Assembly (NCBI GenBank): GCA_963682025.1
Contig: OY821519.1
Location: 95,569,585-95,633,584 of the forward strand
DNA from: Cordilura impudica
Taxonomy: Eukaryota > Arthropoda > Insecta > Diptera > Scathophagidae
Reading direction: 5' to 3'
Length of the DNA: 64,000 bases
Positions 23,872-35,879 of the stretch are shown here, piece after piece (the stretch's first letter is position 1; every line of letters starts with the position of its first letter). The notes below the pieces were generated by a model. The model did not search any database, had not been told where the DNA came from, and saw nothing but the letters and a program-made list of their open reading frames with translations. Made by a program: the position numbers and the translations under genes.

Positions 23872-24769
23872 GCTACCAAACTCAACAGTTTTTTTAATTT
23901 CAGAAAAAGGTGATTTTTTTTTGTTTTTTATCAAAAATAAATGGTTACTACTCGCAAGCTATAATCGATAATGACCTGCGGTGACCTGGTAGGATTATAG
24001 TCTTTAGTTGTTGTAAGTGGTCACAGCTATAGCGTTTAATATTAAAGGCGTTATGAAATATTTATGAAACTACTATATTTTTCTCAAATTTGAACTTTAG
24101 TGGAATATAACTTCTAGGCAACAAGAAACGCTGGAGAAAGGCGAAATTGTCCTCTTTAAACCTATATACACTTTTACACCCGTGACGACCCGTGGGTAAA
24201 ACACTTTTTTCATTTTAATGAAATTACTCTAAAAAAAAAATCAATGTACGATAATTTAAGCAGCCCTATAACTACCCGTATACAATTGTGTATTAAATTT
24301 GTGCTTTAGCTATTTTATAGCTTATAATAGTCATTATTTGTTCTATTACCATAATATATTTGTAAGTAAGAATGTCAATATACAGAGTAACCTGGGTTTT
24401 TTTTTTTATTATCATACCTTTTTTATACCTTTTTATTTTACCTAACAATGCACTACTGCAAATAGTAAAGAAAACACACACAGGTAATTCATTTGTATAG
24501 TGGGTTTTTTATATATTATTTTAGGTAGTAATGCACTAATGCCATTTTCTTACCTTTTTATTTTACCTAGAAACAAGTATGATGGCTTATGATAAGGCTT
24601 ATAAGAAAGCGACATTTGAATAAAAACTCAATTGCTCTAATATATTTCAGCAATAACATGGAGAGCTTCAGTTATAAAGAACTGGCCAAAGAGTATTTTA
24701 CAGAGTTCAGAAAAAAACAAACACTGAATAAAAAAACTCGCACATATATGTAAACAAACATAATTTAGA
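23872..24769. other. Intergenic, no gene seen
   Basis: AT-rich DNA with only short frames. Two small runs around 24405 and 24550 share TACCTTTTTATTTTACCTA. No recognised family. Confidence 0.5.
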
Positions 24770-27427
24770 CCAACACACACATATTTTTAGCTTCATATCA
24801 ATTATGTGCGTTTCTAAATTTTCTACGGTGCCCAACACAATCATGACTGTGTTCGTTTTAATATTTCGTTATTTACACGAACATTTTTGTATCACGTACT
24901 TCTTGTTTCGATCACACATAAACCACACATATTGGAGTGTTGCGTGTACCGAAAGAAAAACAGAACATGTACAATAAACAGGTTCGAGTTCAGTTATATT
25001 TTAAGTCGAGCTGTGGCTCGTGTACTAAGAAAAAACAGAACATGTACAATAAACAGGTTCGAGTTCACTTATATTTTAAGTCGTGTTCTGGCTCGTGTAC
25101 TAAGAAAAAATAGAACATATACAATAAACAGGTTCGAGTTCAGTTATATTTTAAATTCGTGTTCTGGTTCTTGTACTACGAAAAATTGAAACATCAATTC
25201 GCGATCTGATACACCCCGATAAAAACGACAACAATTGTTTCAACCAAATTTATTAAAATTTTATTGACCCTTTTTTATGACTTACGTTGCAAATTGTTTA
25301 CAATTGTCAAATATTTTAAAATTTTATTGTCCATTTTTTGTGATTTACGTGGAAATTGTTTACGATTGTTTTTATTGACTGGTTTTTATTTTAATAAAAG
25401 ATGGTAATAAAATACTTAAGATACAAAAACTGCACACTGCACTTAAATCTTTCTTGCAGGTTTCAATCAGACGTGTAAATTTTTTCGTTTCGCTATTAAA
25501 AGTTGCGTATTTTTTATAGCAAAACTTATTTCTGTTATTGCTTTCAAATTGTTTTGATTTTCACAAAATATGTGCAATTTACACAATAACACAGTACACT
25601 TATAGATCACGATCTAATGAAAACTGAACCACTTTTAATGAATAAATGACGCACGCACTCGCTATTTATTGCAAAATCAATTGCGTGAAATTGTAACGTA
25701 AGTCATAAAAAAGGGACAATAAAATATGAAAATATTTTTTTGGGTTTTTTTATTGACACTCATTGTGTTTTTATGCAAAAAATCCCAAAAAATCATTGAG
25801 AAAAGGATTGCGCATTGACACTAATTGGTTCGCAAATTAACGGTGGGTGATTGTGTTTATACCCTATACCACTATGTGGTTTGGGTATAATGAATTTGTG
25901 CTGCTGTTTGTAACAACCAAAAATATTTGACCTAGACCCATCTTTAATTATACCGATCGAATCAGAATCACTTTTTGAGTTGATTTAACAATGTCTGTCC
26001 GTCCGTCTGTGTGTCCATGTAAACCTTGTAATCAAACTGCAGGTCGCAAATATGAATATATTTTGTTGAAATTTGGTATATAAGCTTTTATCGGTCATGG
26101 GATGAACGCTATTGAAATTGGTGAGAATCGGTCCATGTTCAGACCTAGCCCCCATACAAATTACCCCTATGAAATCGACATAAATTGCCATAAGATCCAA
26201 ATTGTCATATAGATCTTACTCAAAATGGGTTTGTATGCGTTCATTACAGCCATTAATGAATAGTCCAAAAATGATCCCTTTGGCACCATATAGACTGCTT
26301 CCCGATCTTCACTTAAATCTATTAAAAACAAAAATAATGCACTGATTCTTCTCAAATTTTGTTTGTATATATTTTTGCAAAATACAAGAGACTTTACCAA
26401 ACATGATCAGGATTGGTCCATTTTTGGACCTAGTCCCCATATAGATATAGCATCCGATATGAACTTTTTCATATCTGCAGCCAAAAATTAATAAAAATCC
26501 CACTCAAATTTGGTTTTTGCTTATCCAGTTAGATGGGCCTAAGAGATAGGGTTTCTAAACGCATGGTATAGGGTATCGTATAGTCGGACTAGACCGACTA
26601 TAATTTTCTTACTTGTTTGTATGATGCAAAATTTGTTTGTGTCTAAAGTTATTTGTTACCAAAAAAAAATGTTTGCAAAAGATCCTAACAACCAACAAGT
26701 GTGTCTTTTATGCCGCAAAATTGGGTTTTTCGTCTATGACACTAATTGGTTGCGAAAATAGGGGTGGGTAATGCAAAAAAACATAACAACCAACAAGTGT
26801 AACTTTTATGATGCTAAATAGTTTTTGTGTCTTAAGTATTTTATTACCATATTTTATTAAAATAAAAACCAGTCAATAAAAACAATTGTAAATAATTTCA
26901 ACGTAAATCACAAAAAAATGGCCAATAAAATTTTAAAATATTTGACAATTGTAAACAATTTGCAACGTAAGTCATAAAAAAAGGTCAATAAAATTTTGAT
27001 AAATTTGGTTGAAGTAATTATTGTCGTTTTTATCGGGGTGTATCAGATCGCGAATTGATGTTTCAATTTTTCGTAGTACAAGAACCAGAACACGAATTTA
27101 AAATATAACTGAACTCGAACCTGATTATTGTACATGTTCTGTTTTTTCTTAGTACACGAGCCACAACACGACTTAAAATATAACTGAACTCGAACCTGTT
27201 TATTGTACATGTTCTGTTTTTTTTAGTACACGTACCCGAACACGAACTTCAAATAAAGCAACACTCCAATATGTGTGGTTTATGTGTGATCGAAACATAA
27301 AGTACGTGATGCAAAAATGTTCGTGTAAATAACGAAATATTAAAACGAACACAGTCATGATTGTGTTGGGCACCGTAGAAAATTTAGAAACGCACATAAT
27401 TGATATGAAAATAAAGATATGTGTTGG
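24770..27427. mobile_element. Second foldback element with 75-bp repeats in its arms
   Basis: Left end CCAACACACACATATTTTTA, right end ATAAAGATATGTGTTGG. The arms pair over about 24770-25430 and 26820-27427. Each arm holds three tandem 75-bp units built on GAACATGTACAATAAACAGG (left arm 24961-25185). No target duplication is evident. The loop contains a nested mini-me element (25858-26617). The 100-codon frame at 24887 is only the 75-bp repeat read in phase and is not a gene. Confidence 0.8.
25858..26617 (+). repeat. mini-me/Helentron-like element (copy a)
   Basis: Starts TTATACCCTATACCACTATG, has GTCTGTCCGTCCGTCTGTGT at ~25993 and ends with the palindromic block GTCGGACTAGACCGAC followed by TATAATTTTCTTACTTGTT. 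It is nearly identical to the elements at 38465-39233 and, inverted, 46341-47410 and 49190-49930. Non-coding. Confidence 0.85.
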
Positions 27428-27534
27428 CTGCTTTTGAACAGAACATTGTGTGTTTCATGTGTGTATTTTCTGAACCTTGGTATTTTAGAAACAAAAACCA
27501 GGAAGATGTTCTTAGTTACGTTAAAATAAAATTA

Positions 27535-27950
27535 AGATTTCACATGCCATTACAGTTCCATCTAGAGAACAATGGCAAAAACAAAGAGCTGTTCACATTA
27601 CAAGACTTGTAATTGATCTGGCTATGTTAATGTAGAGAAAGCTAAAAATTGGAAAAGCTCAGCTTGTTCATACAAGCTCTCGTATATAAAAAGAAAAACA
27701 TTTCTCATGTTCTTTTCTTTCAAATGTTGAGTTAAAGAGTTGATTAAGCATGAGTTGAAGTAATAGGCAGAAGGATGCTGACGATGAACAAGTCGCTTTG
27801 TTCGAAAGTAGCTACTCCATCTAGCGCTGTCTTCAATTTTTTTCTAATATTTCTCTTATATCACAAAAATTATTATCTTTCTTCCATTTGAAAAATATAT
27901 ACATGATCTTAAACCGAACAATAAATGACTAATTATTCCAATACAGATCA
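27535..27950. repeat. Direct repeat, copy 1 (pair with 28008-28332)
   Basis: AGATTTCACATGCCATTACA to AATAAATGACTAATTA is repeated from 28008. The second copy lacks ~87 bp in the middle (the segment around 27802-27888, CGAAAGTAGCTACTCC...). Divergence is low, so the duplication is recent relative to its surroundings. Function unknown; the second copy abuts the Transib remnant. Confidence 0.85.
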
Positions 27951-28007
27951 AAAATACATAACAATAACATACAACACATGAGGTACAATGCATTTGTGTA
28001 ATCTGTT

Positions 28008-28332
28008 AAGATTTCACATGCCATTACAGTTCCATCTAGAGAACAATGGCAAAAACAAAGAGATGTTCACATTACAAGACTTGTAATTGATCTGGCTATG
28101 TTAATGTAGAGAAAGCTAAAAATTGGAAAAGCTCAGCTTCTTCATACAAACTCTCGTATATAATAAGAAAAACATTTCTCATGTTCTTTTCTTTCAAATG
28201 TTGAGTTAAAGAGTTGATTAAGCATGAGTTGAAGTAATAGGCAGAAGGATGCTGACGATGAACAAGTCGCATTGTTCTTTCATTAGAAAAATATATACAT
28301 GATCTTAAACCGAACAATAAATGACTAATTAA
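28008..28332. repeat. Direct repeat, copy 2
   Basis: Second copy of 27535-27950 with an internal deletion. It ends where the Transib remnant begins, and may be part of that transposon's 5' region. Confidence 0.85.
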
Positions 28333-28339
28333 TAAAATT

Positions 28340-30077
28340 AAACTTAAATTCGTGTAGCACCGAAATACAAGAGCAATTGTCTAATTTCGCCAAAGCACTA
28401 AAAAAACGCTACAAAGAAGTTAGCTACAGTAAATAAAATTCTTATATAAAAAGTGCAAACTGGTTAGAAGGCTGCAGAAACAGCAAAGTAAGATAAGGCT
28501 GGAAGACCACGCAATTCATTGGATAACTGCAGCGATAGATTTAAGAGGCAGAAACTTAGAGATGTTAACGATGAAATTGGTTGTAGAAATATAAAAGAAT
28601 CTTTTCTACATCAATTACGATCACAGAACCAATCAACAAAAGTGGATATCATTGAAAAAGTTGTTAAAGCTAAACCAGTGAGAACAAAACGGATTCTTAA
28701 AAGTATACCAACTCCGAGCGATGCGAAACAGTTCACAAATGAGGAGGCATTAGCATTATTTCTGGATTTGAAATTAACAAAACAGCAATTTATTCAGCTC
28801 AGATTGCGTTCGATTGAAAAAGGCTCAAATATGTATCCAGCATACCATCACATAACCGCTGCTAAAATGGACTGTTTGCCATCAAAATGGGGATGTGATG
28901 GTTCTTCGGGACAAAAACAATACAAACGAGTAGTATGTGAAAATATTTCGGACTCAGATATGTTCATGGTATCATTTGTACCATTGCGATTAAAAAAGAT
29001 TTTGGATGATTCAGACTAGTACAACGCAAACAATGGATATTTAGAAAAATGAGACACCATCTTCTTAAAAATACTGCATGTCAATCAAATTTGAATTAAA
29101 AAAAGAAACTCATGATGCCATTAACAAAGAAGTTAGTGATATCAAGGCCCAAATTGCAACACTACAGCCATTACAATTACAGTTAGATGGGCAGCAAATT
29201 GAAGTAAGATACCAATTAGTGCTGACAATGATAGATGGAGAAGTAGGTCAGGCTTTGACTAACACGAAGGCTGCATCCAGCTGCATTATATGCTAAGCAA
29301 AATCAAGCCAATTAAACTAAGTCCCGACAAAATCATTAGATAATACCGATGCATATGAATTTGGATTATCAACACTACATGCAAGAATACGACTTATGGA
29401 ACACATATTAAAAATCAGTTATGATTTGGATTTCGGGTCTTCAGGATCAATAAGAAACAACGAAACCAACAAAGAGTTAAGAAGTTCAAAAAAGAAACAT
29501 GTTCAAGATGAATATCGCAAATTTGGATTGATTATAGATCAGCCAAAACAAGGCAATATCGCAAGAAGATTTTTTTCAGATCCAGAAATGGCATCTGAAA
29601 TAACAGGAGTGGATTTAAACCTTATTTTCAGATTTAAAATAATTTAAAATAATGAATATTGTCTCTAGAAAATTTGGAGATTATGCTAAGGGAACTGCAA
29701 CAATATATACAACCAACTACCCATGGAGAAATATGTCTGCAACAGTTCACAAAATCCTTTATCATAGAGTAGATGTCATTAAATATCATTTGGTGCCACT
29801 TGGAGATCTATCAGAGGAGGCTCAGGAAAAAAGGAATAAGGATTACAGATTTCATAGAGAGCACAATATTAGAAAAATTTCACGAAATTCCACAAATGAA
29901 GATCTATTTAATATATTATTGGCAACGTCAGATCCGCTTATCTCCAGTATTCGAAATCAATGGAAAGTGGAACATCGGGATTTAGATGAAGAAGTCAAAA
30001 AACTACTAAAGAACAGAAATAACACAAAACAAAATATGGAATATTTGCAATCAATATTTGAGTCAACTGAACAATAA
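28340..30077 (+). pseudogene. Transib transposase pseudogene (RAG1-like), copy 2
   Basis: Transib transposase in several frames. Order: ANFAKALKKRY-like N-terminus (~28375, frame LSNFAKALKKRYKEVSYSK then stop); 28519-29019 with RILKSIPTP, FLDLKLTKQQF and KWGCDGSSGQKQYK (first catalytic Asp region); 29078-29296 with VLTMIDGEVGQALT and SSCIIC (second Asp and zinc Cys pair); 29396-29647 with QPKQGNIARRFF; 29652-30077 with TVHKILYH (zinc His pair) and EEAQEKRNKDYR (third acidic residue). All three catalytic positions (aligned to RAG1 D600, D708, E962) are present. About 60 codons before WGCDG are missing relative to the 45888-49017 copy, and stops separate the blocks. A possible 3' terminus is AACTGTG|CGACG at 30708-30719. 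Confidence 0.88.
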
Positions 30078-31701
30078 TTATAATTGCCTTTCATTGTTAT
30101 TTAAGTACGAAAAACATAGTATTAGTAAAAAATAATAATAAACAGAACCTACCATTGTTACAAATGCAATTAAAATCTATTGCAGTTATTATTTTTAAAA
30201 TGTTTTTTAAAATTATCAAACATTTAAACAGCAAAAAATAATAAATTTTTCTGTAGTAATAGCAAGATTTTTTAGATAATACAATATAACGTTTTTTTTT
30301 AAGTGTAAATATTCTTTGAGTGTAAACAAATTTACAAATTTGACAACAAAAAATTTTTACTTTTGCAGTAATAATAGCAAAATCCAGTTGATTTTACTAT
30401 TTTTTTTCGAGTGTAAAATTTTTTTTGAGTGTAACATTAAAAAATCCCATTATTACAAAAAATGTTTATAATTGTTATTAAAATCCAAATATTAAATTTT
30501 GTAATAAATAAAAAAATAAACACATATTTCACTCTAGAAGTTAAAAAAAATCAAAAGTTTAACTTTGACCTAGAATTCCCTAAAAAGTCCTGAATCAATT
30601 TTAATGTAATTAAAACTGAGTCAAGCTAAACTAAATATCTGTCCATTAAAAAAAACTACTTATATATTTTGATCGGTTCAAAAGTTACAGAATTTTGGCC
30701 AATGAAAAACTGTGCGACGCATACTGGGATCGCTTCATACATTCCTTAGCAAAAAGTATAAGAGTTCGTAGAACATTGAAACTTGGCCCAGAGCCTTTTA
30801 TCAACTTAATTAAGGAAAATTTTAAGTTTCATCAAAATTGACCACGCACATCGCCCCCGCCCATGTAACCAGAAAAGATTTTTTCGCCCCAAATTTTTAT
30901 TTCTTTACCAAAAGTCATGAAGCTTTGCAAGTCATCAGTGTTATGAAGTTGAAATATCTTAAATATCTGGAGAGTTTCATGAAAATTGGCCTCGCCCATC
31001 GCCCACAAACCATATACCCGAAAATGAATTTTTGGACCAGAATTTTTGTTTCTCCATTACAAGTATTGTAACTTGAAGTTGTAATAATGAAATAATGATG
31101 TTTGCAAAGTTTTACAGAAATATGTCACGCCCACCACCAAAGAACCAAAGGAAAAGTTTTTTTTTTTACAAATTTTGTTTTTGAAACAAACTGAAAAAGT
31201 TTTCTAATTCGGCTTAAAGGCTATAAGTAACAATATTTTTCCATGAAAAAAGCTAGCTTATAGTTTTGTATTTTTATTAAATTAAAAAAAATTCATAATA
31301 TTAAATCAACAATTAATTAAACTAGACTTAGAAAAAGATTAATTCTAATTATCTGAAAAATATAAAATCAATTATGGTAATCTTCGAAGCTATTACAGTT
31401 TTTTGTGAAACAAAAAGGTTTTTTACAAAAGCCACGATTTTCCTTTCCATTTTTAGTACAAACTAAAAGAGTAGTAATCGATTATCTGTGATTTATATTT
31501 AAAAATTTACAACAAATACAAAACCAAAGCTACAGTTATTTATTTAAAAAATAAAAACACAAATTAGTTGCTCACTAATCCCGTTGACGACCAGTGGAAT
31601 ATATATGTCCCATGGATTTTTTCCTTGAAGGAATTTAAAAAAAATATTTTTGTCGACACTTTTGTTTAGAAATGTTGCGTCGTTAAGTACGAATCCACAA
31701 A
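30078..31701. other. Non-coding DNA between Transib remnant and copy 2 of the long repeat
   Basis: AT-rich. Poly(A)-like and GAGTGTAAA-type repeats lie around 30310-30430. The stretch 30830-31120 has recurrent 'TCGCCCAC/CGCCCACC'-like segments that look like a diverged tandem repeat. No gene recognised. Confidence 0.5.
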
Positions 31702-33168
31702 AAACAAGTAAGAGTGTTAAATTCGGCTGTGCCGAATCTTTGATACCCTCCACCTCGGTTTGAGTCTTGATAATAAATGTAAATGAGAAAGTAAACAATT
31801 TGTTAAACTTAATACCAAAATATTTCAGCAAATTCTTTGGGTTGGGTTTCGTCTTTTCTATTATTTCGGATTTATTTCAGTATTTTCTTTTTGGTCATCG
31901 TGGTTGCTGATCGGCATGCATACCTATATGCATGCGTTTCCGGTTATATAATATAACTTCTCTTTCAATTTAGTTTTTGCTAATTAAATAGCTCGCCATA
32001 ACCTCCATTCCAAAGGTAATGGTTGTGTAGGGTGCATTAAATCGTGCTAATTGGAGATGGCTGTATAGTTTCTTTTAACTGGCGAAATATTTTTTCATTG
32101 CGGTCATGTAGGTCGAATGGAGTAACAAATAATAACCAAAAAAAAACTCTCTCAACTTTTTTATTAAAACATTGCCATATTTGGAAAACATAGAGAATAA
32201 ATTTATAATAATAAATATTCAAATTCCAAACATTTTAAATAAAATAATTTGTTATCTTTATTTTCTGAAAAACTTCAAATTTTTATCCAAAAAAAATTGT
32301 GAAAATTTCTATATAAATAACATTCTCATCAAATTGCGTTTATTTATGTAACAGTTTTTATGTTCGCAATTCTTAAATATCATTTGACGTTTTCTAAAAT
32401 TCATTGAATTTAAATTAATGTTTTCTGTAGTGTGATTCTGTAAATTTCAACGATCCGACAATCGCATTTATGTCAAAATAAGCGAAAAACACAAAGAAGA
32501 ATAGAAAAAAAAATTACTTCGTGTTTGACAGGATGATTTTATGTTGATGTTTAATATCTTTATTTTTTTACTAATATTTCTGTGTATTAATTTTTTTATT
32601 TATATAAAAAAGTTTTTTAATTAAAGCAAAATATTTTCACTATTTTATGATTTTTATTTATGTATGACGACATTTCAACCTAAAAATTTAAGTTTTTATC
32701 AATTGAATAAACAACACAAAAATGGTTGTCGTTTAGATATTTTAGAAACCGGACCGATTAAGAATACAGTGCAGTTATGAATTTTTGAAATATATGCTTT
32801 CTTCTTCTTTACCACGCACCATTTAAACAAAATTAAAAAATTGCATATTAATTACAGTAGTAATTGCAATATGTCTGAAAAATGACGATAAATCTAACAA
32901 ACAAAAAATTTTTCTTCGCTTCAAAGCGTCATCTCAAATATATGTAAAAGTGCATATGTAGGTATGTACAAAAACCGTACATCACATATGACAACTCTTA
33001 CGAAAACTGAGAATAGTGGAAATTAGAAGTATAAATGCAAAAAATATTCAAAAATTCAAAAATAACGATTGTTTGTTTGGACAGAGTTGTATCTTCTGAA
33101 ATTAATACAAAGTAAAGCTGTATGGTACGAAAACTGAAAACTAACCACACTGCTCGTAGGCCTGACTT

Positions 33169-33242
33169 TAGGTGAGTGTGTTAAAGCGCTGACCAAAAAG
33201 TGCAAGTACGAGTGTATGTGAGAAGGTTCATGGTTCGAAACC
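33169..33242 (+). promoter_or_regulatory. tRNA-like pol III type 2 promoter (A and B box), unit 1
   Basis: TAGGTGAGTGTG (33169-33180) matches the A box TRGCNNAGYNGG except position 4. GGTTCGAAACC (33232-33242) matches the B box exactly. The 51-nt gap is long, as in tRNA-Ser/Leu genes with a long variable arm, and the 5' part (GTGTTAAAGCGCTGACC) resembles them. Cloverleaf stems are too poor for a functional tRNA. Likely drives transcription of the repeat unit. Confidence 0.65.
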
Positions 33243-33325
33243 TCACGGCCGCCCTAAGTAGAAAAAATTTTCATATAGAAACAATCTATTCAATTAAAAC
33301 ATAACAATTATCACAATGTTCAATA

Positions 33326-33366
33326 AATCGCTGATGAAGGCTGAAATGCCAGAAACCGGTCCGATT
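33326..33366 (+). ncRNA. Hammerhead ribozyme motif 1
   Basis: Stem I AATCG (33326-33330) pairs with CGATT (33362-33366), extended beyond an internal loop by TGTTC/GAATA. The conserved core CTGATGA (33331-33337) is followed by stem II GGC-TGAAAT-GCC with an A-A mismatch at its base, core GAA (33352-33354), a minimal palindromic stem III ACCGGT and the cleavage-site C at 33361 (NUH triplet GTC). The very short, self-complementary stem III is typical of animal hammerheads that cleave as dimers. Activity is inferred, not shown; the A-A mismatch is a deviation. Confidence 0.75.
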
Positions 33367-33775
33367 AAGAATACAGTGCAGTTATGAATTTTTGAAATAT
33401 ATGCTTTCTTCTTCTTTACCACGCACCATTTAAACAAAATTAAAAAATTGCATATTAATTACAGTAGTAATTGCAATATGTCTGAAAAATGACGATAAAT
33501 CTAACAAACAAAAAATTTTTCTTCGCTTCAAAGCGTCATCTCAAATATATGTAAAAGTGCATATGTAGGTATGTACAAAAACCGTACATCACATATGACA
33601 ACTCTTACGAAAACTGAGAATAGTGGAAATTAGAAGTATAAATGCAAAAAATATTCAAAAATTCAAAAATAACGATTGTTTGTTTGGACAGAGTTGTATC
33701 TTCTGAAATTAATACAAAGTAAATCTGTATGGTACGAAAACTGAAAACTAACCACACTGCTCGTAGGCCTGACTT

Positions 33776-33849
33776 TAGGTGAGTGTGTTAAAGCGCTGAC
33801 CAAAAAGTGCAAGTACGAGTGTATGTGAGAAGGTTCATGGTTCGAAACC
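33776..33849 (+). promoter_or_regulatory. tRNA-like pol III promoter, unit 2
   Basis: Same A box (33776-33787) and B box (33839-33849) as in unit 1, displaced by 607 bp and unchanged. Confidence 0.62.
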
Positions 33850-33932
33850 TCACGGCCGCCCTAAGTAGAAAAAATTTTCATATAGAAACAATCTATTCAA
33901 TTAAAACATAACAATTATCACAATGTTCAATA

Positions 33933-33973
33933 AATCGCTGATGAAGGCTGAAATGCCAGAAACCGGTCCGATT
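33933..33973 (+). ncRNA. Hammerhead ribozyme motif 2
   Basis: Identical to motif 1, shifted 607 bp: AATCG 33933, CTGATGA 33938-33944, GAA from 33959, predicted cleavage after C33968. Two motifs in tandem would release a 607-nt RNA monomer. Confidence 0.75.
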
Positions 33974-35879
33974 AAGAATACAGTGCAGTTATGAATTTTT
34001 GAAATATATGCTTTCTTCTTCTTTACCACGCACCATTTAAACAACAGCTGACTTTAACAATAGCGAATATAGTTTAAAAATTTTACTGATAATTTTGCAA
34101 TTTTCTTTTTTTAACGGTTCGACTATCGTTAAAAGAAGTTACTGAATCGCGATACTGAAAAGCTATTAATTTCTCCTGAATGTCAATATTTTTTTTTAAT
34201 GTAAAAATTTTTTAAATGTAAACATAGGTATTGGCGTTTTTTTTTATTTTGGAATTTCAATTTGTGTTTAACGAATAAAATTTAAATTTGAATGGAAAAT
34301 TTAAAAAGTTGAATTTTGTATTTATGTGAATAATAATGCTTTAGTAATTATAAACAATTTTTAAAAATTAGATGTAATCGCAATCAGATATTTTGTAGGT
34401 AAAGCAGAATAATAATTCTATATAACTATGTAGAACTGTTTTGAAAGCAAAAAAACTCATTGATGAACTCTATTTTGTAAAGACAACAAAAAATTAATAT
34501 GCCAAACTTATGTTCATATTTGTAAAAGAATAATGAAAAAACGTATGAAATAAAAGACCAGCCCGTGTATACTCTTAACATAGTTCTGTATGATATCTAG
34601 TTGAAAATATTAACTTTCATGTTAAAATAGAAATAACTATGGCAAAGCTAATTAGAACAAACAAAAATTGTGGCGCCATCTACTGTGGCATAGTCACATT
34701 GAGCAAAATGAAGTGACACTCGGTTAATGCAAAAGATATGTATTTTCCCCACAACAAAATATTGCTGAATTTTATGTAAATAAAATAATATACCGATTTA
34801 TTTCTAACACGCAGTTGTTATGGATATACATATATATAATATATGTATGTATATTATTTGTATTATTTAATATGTTCATGTATGTATATGTAAATATTAC
34901 ACACAAAAAATACAACATCAAACGTTATTTTTGTGTTTTTCTCTTTAAATAAATTTATACATAACATTTTTTTTTGCTAAATTTACATTGTTTTTTTTTT
35001 TTTTATTAACAACTAGGTATTTTAGCATTATATGCTTTAGATGCTGGTGAATTTTTACTCCCTTTACATATATTAACCCGTAGTGTCTGCTTGTCGAAAA
35101 AATTTTGGATCAATTTTAACCCCTTTCCCGTGACCCGTTCGATCTGAAATTTTGCAGACAGGCTCGTGGTAATAACAGAAATGATCTAACAATTTTTTTT
35201 AGTGATGCCAAAACAATGGAAACTTTTAAAATTTTCTACCAGAGTTAATAAAAAAATGTACAAAGGGTTAGTTTTTATTATATTATTACCACAACGACTA
35301 CAAAAACAACAAGTCCAGCTATGACAACAACAAGAACAATATAGAAACATCATATTTTTCATTTTATTTTTTTACTTTTTCAGAGGTTTCCCTGGACCTG
35401 TTCCACCAATTTTAATGATTTTTGAAATAGAAATCTTCCCATGAATTTGGTGAATCATTAAAAATGATCACTGTAGCTGCACTATTCAGGGCGTGATCGT
35501 GACAAGAACAACATAGAAAATTATATTTTTTCAAGACTTTTTTAGTTCTTTATTCAAATCTCGGGCCGTAATCGACCGATTTGGACGATTTTAAACAGCA
35601 AACTTTTCAGGATGTTAGTGAATCATTTTTTATATCAACGAGCACCCTAGCTGCCCGATTGATGCCGTCATCGTGATTTCCACAGACGGACAGACGGACA
35701 TCGCTATATCAACTCCGGTTGTTATAAGGATCACAAATATATATATTTTATGGGGTCCTAATTTTTTTTCTAATTATTACAAACGGAATGACAAACTTAT
35801 ATATACCCTCTGCACACTGGAGTGGAGGGTATAAAAAAAATAGAAATTTTCCAGCAGTTTAGGTTTGGTCGCGAAAGTG

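Larger units (their letters stand above)
32741..34043. mobile_element. Retrozyme-like tandem array of 607-bp units with hammerhead motifs
   Basis: Insertion in copy 2; copy 1 has the empty site (complement of TAACAACAACAGCTG near 15131). It has two full units (measured at the predicted cleavage site, 32755-33361 and 33362-33968), a partial third (to ~34043) and a partial hammerhead 3' half at the left edge (GAAACCGGACCGATT, 32745). The repeat period is exactly 607 bp (GAAA at 32745, 33352, 33959). Each full unit ends in a hammerhead motif and contains pol III-like A and B boxes. No ORF. The plan matches animal retrozymes and hammerhead satellites such as schistosome Sm-alpha. Autonomous partners would be Penelope-like elements, none seen here. 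Confidence 0.82.
31702..35834 (-). mobile_element. Long mini-me/Helentron-like element, copy 2 (inverted)
   Basis: Inverted counterpart of 13197-16994: starts AACAAGTAAGAGTG, then AATTCGGCTGTGCCGAATC, and ends with the (GTCY) complement at ~35685-35700 and TATACCCTCTGCACACTGGA. Relative to copy 1 it lacks the MITE and some hundreds of bp, and carries an insertion of ~1.3 kb (32741-34043) made of 607-bp units. No ORF of interest. Confidence 0.78.

Noticed and set aside
21377..23885. Several 60-78-codon frames
   Set aside because: They mirror each other in the two arms of the foldback element and contain no recognisable domain.
24887..25189. 100-codon frame with three 25-residue repeats
   Set aside because: It is the 75-bp DNA repeat of a foldback arm read in phase; the mirrored arm has no matching protein logic and no start context or family match.
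33155..33255. tRNA-Ser/Leu gene
   Set aside because: A and B boxes are present but T-arm and acceptor stems do not pair and no anticodon stem-loop of normal size forms; better explained as a tRNA-derived pol III promoter of the repeat.
13197..35834. A single giant transposon (22 kb) with terminal inverted repeats
   Set aside because: Each arm has both termini of a self-contained element family, and smaller members with the same ends occur elsewhere in the window.
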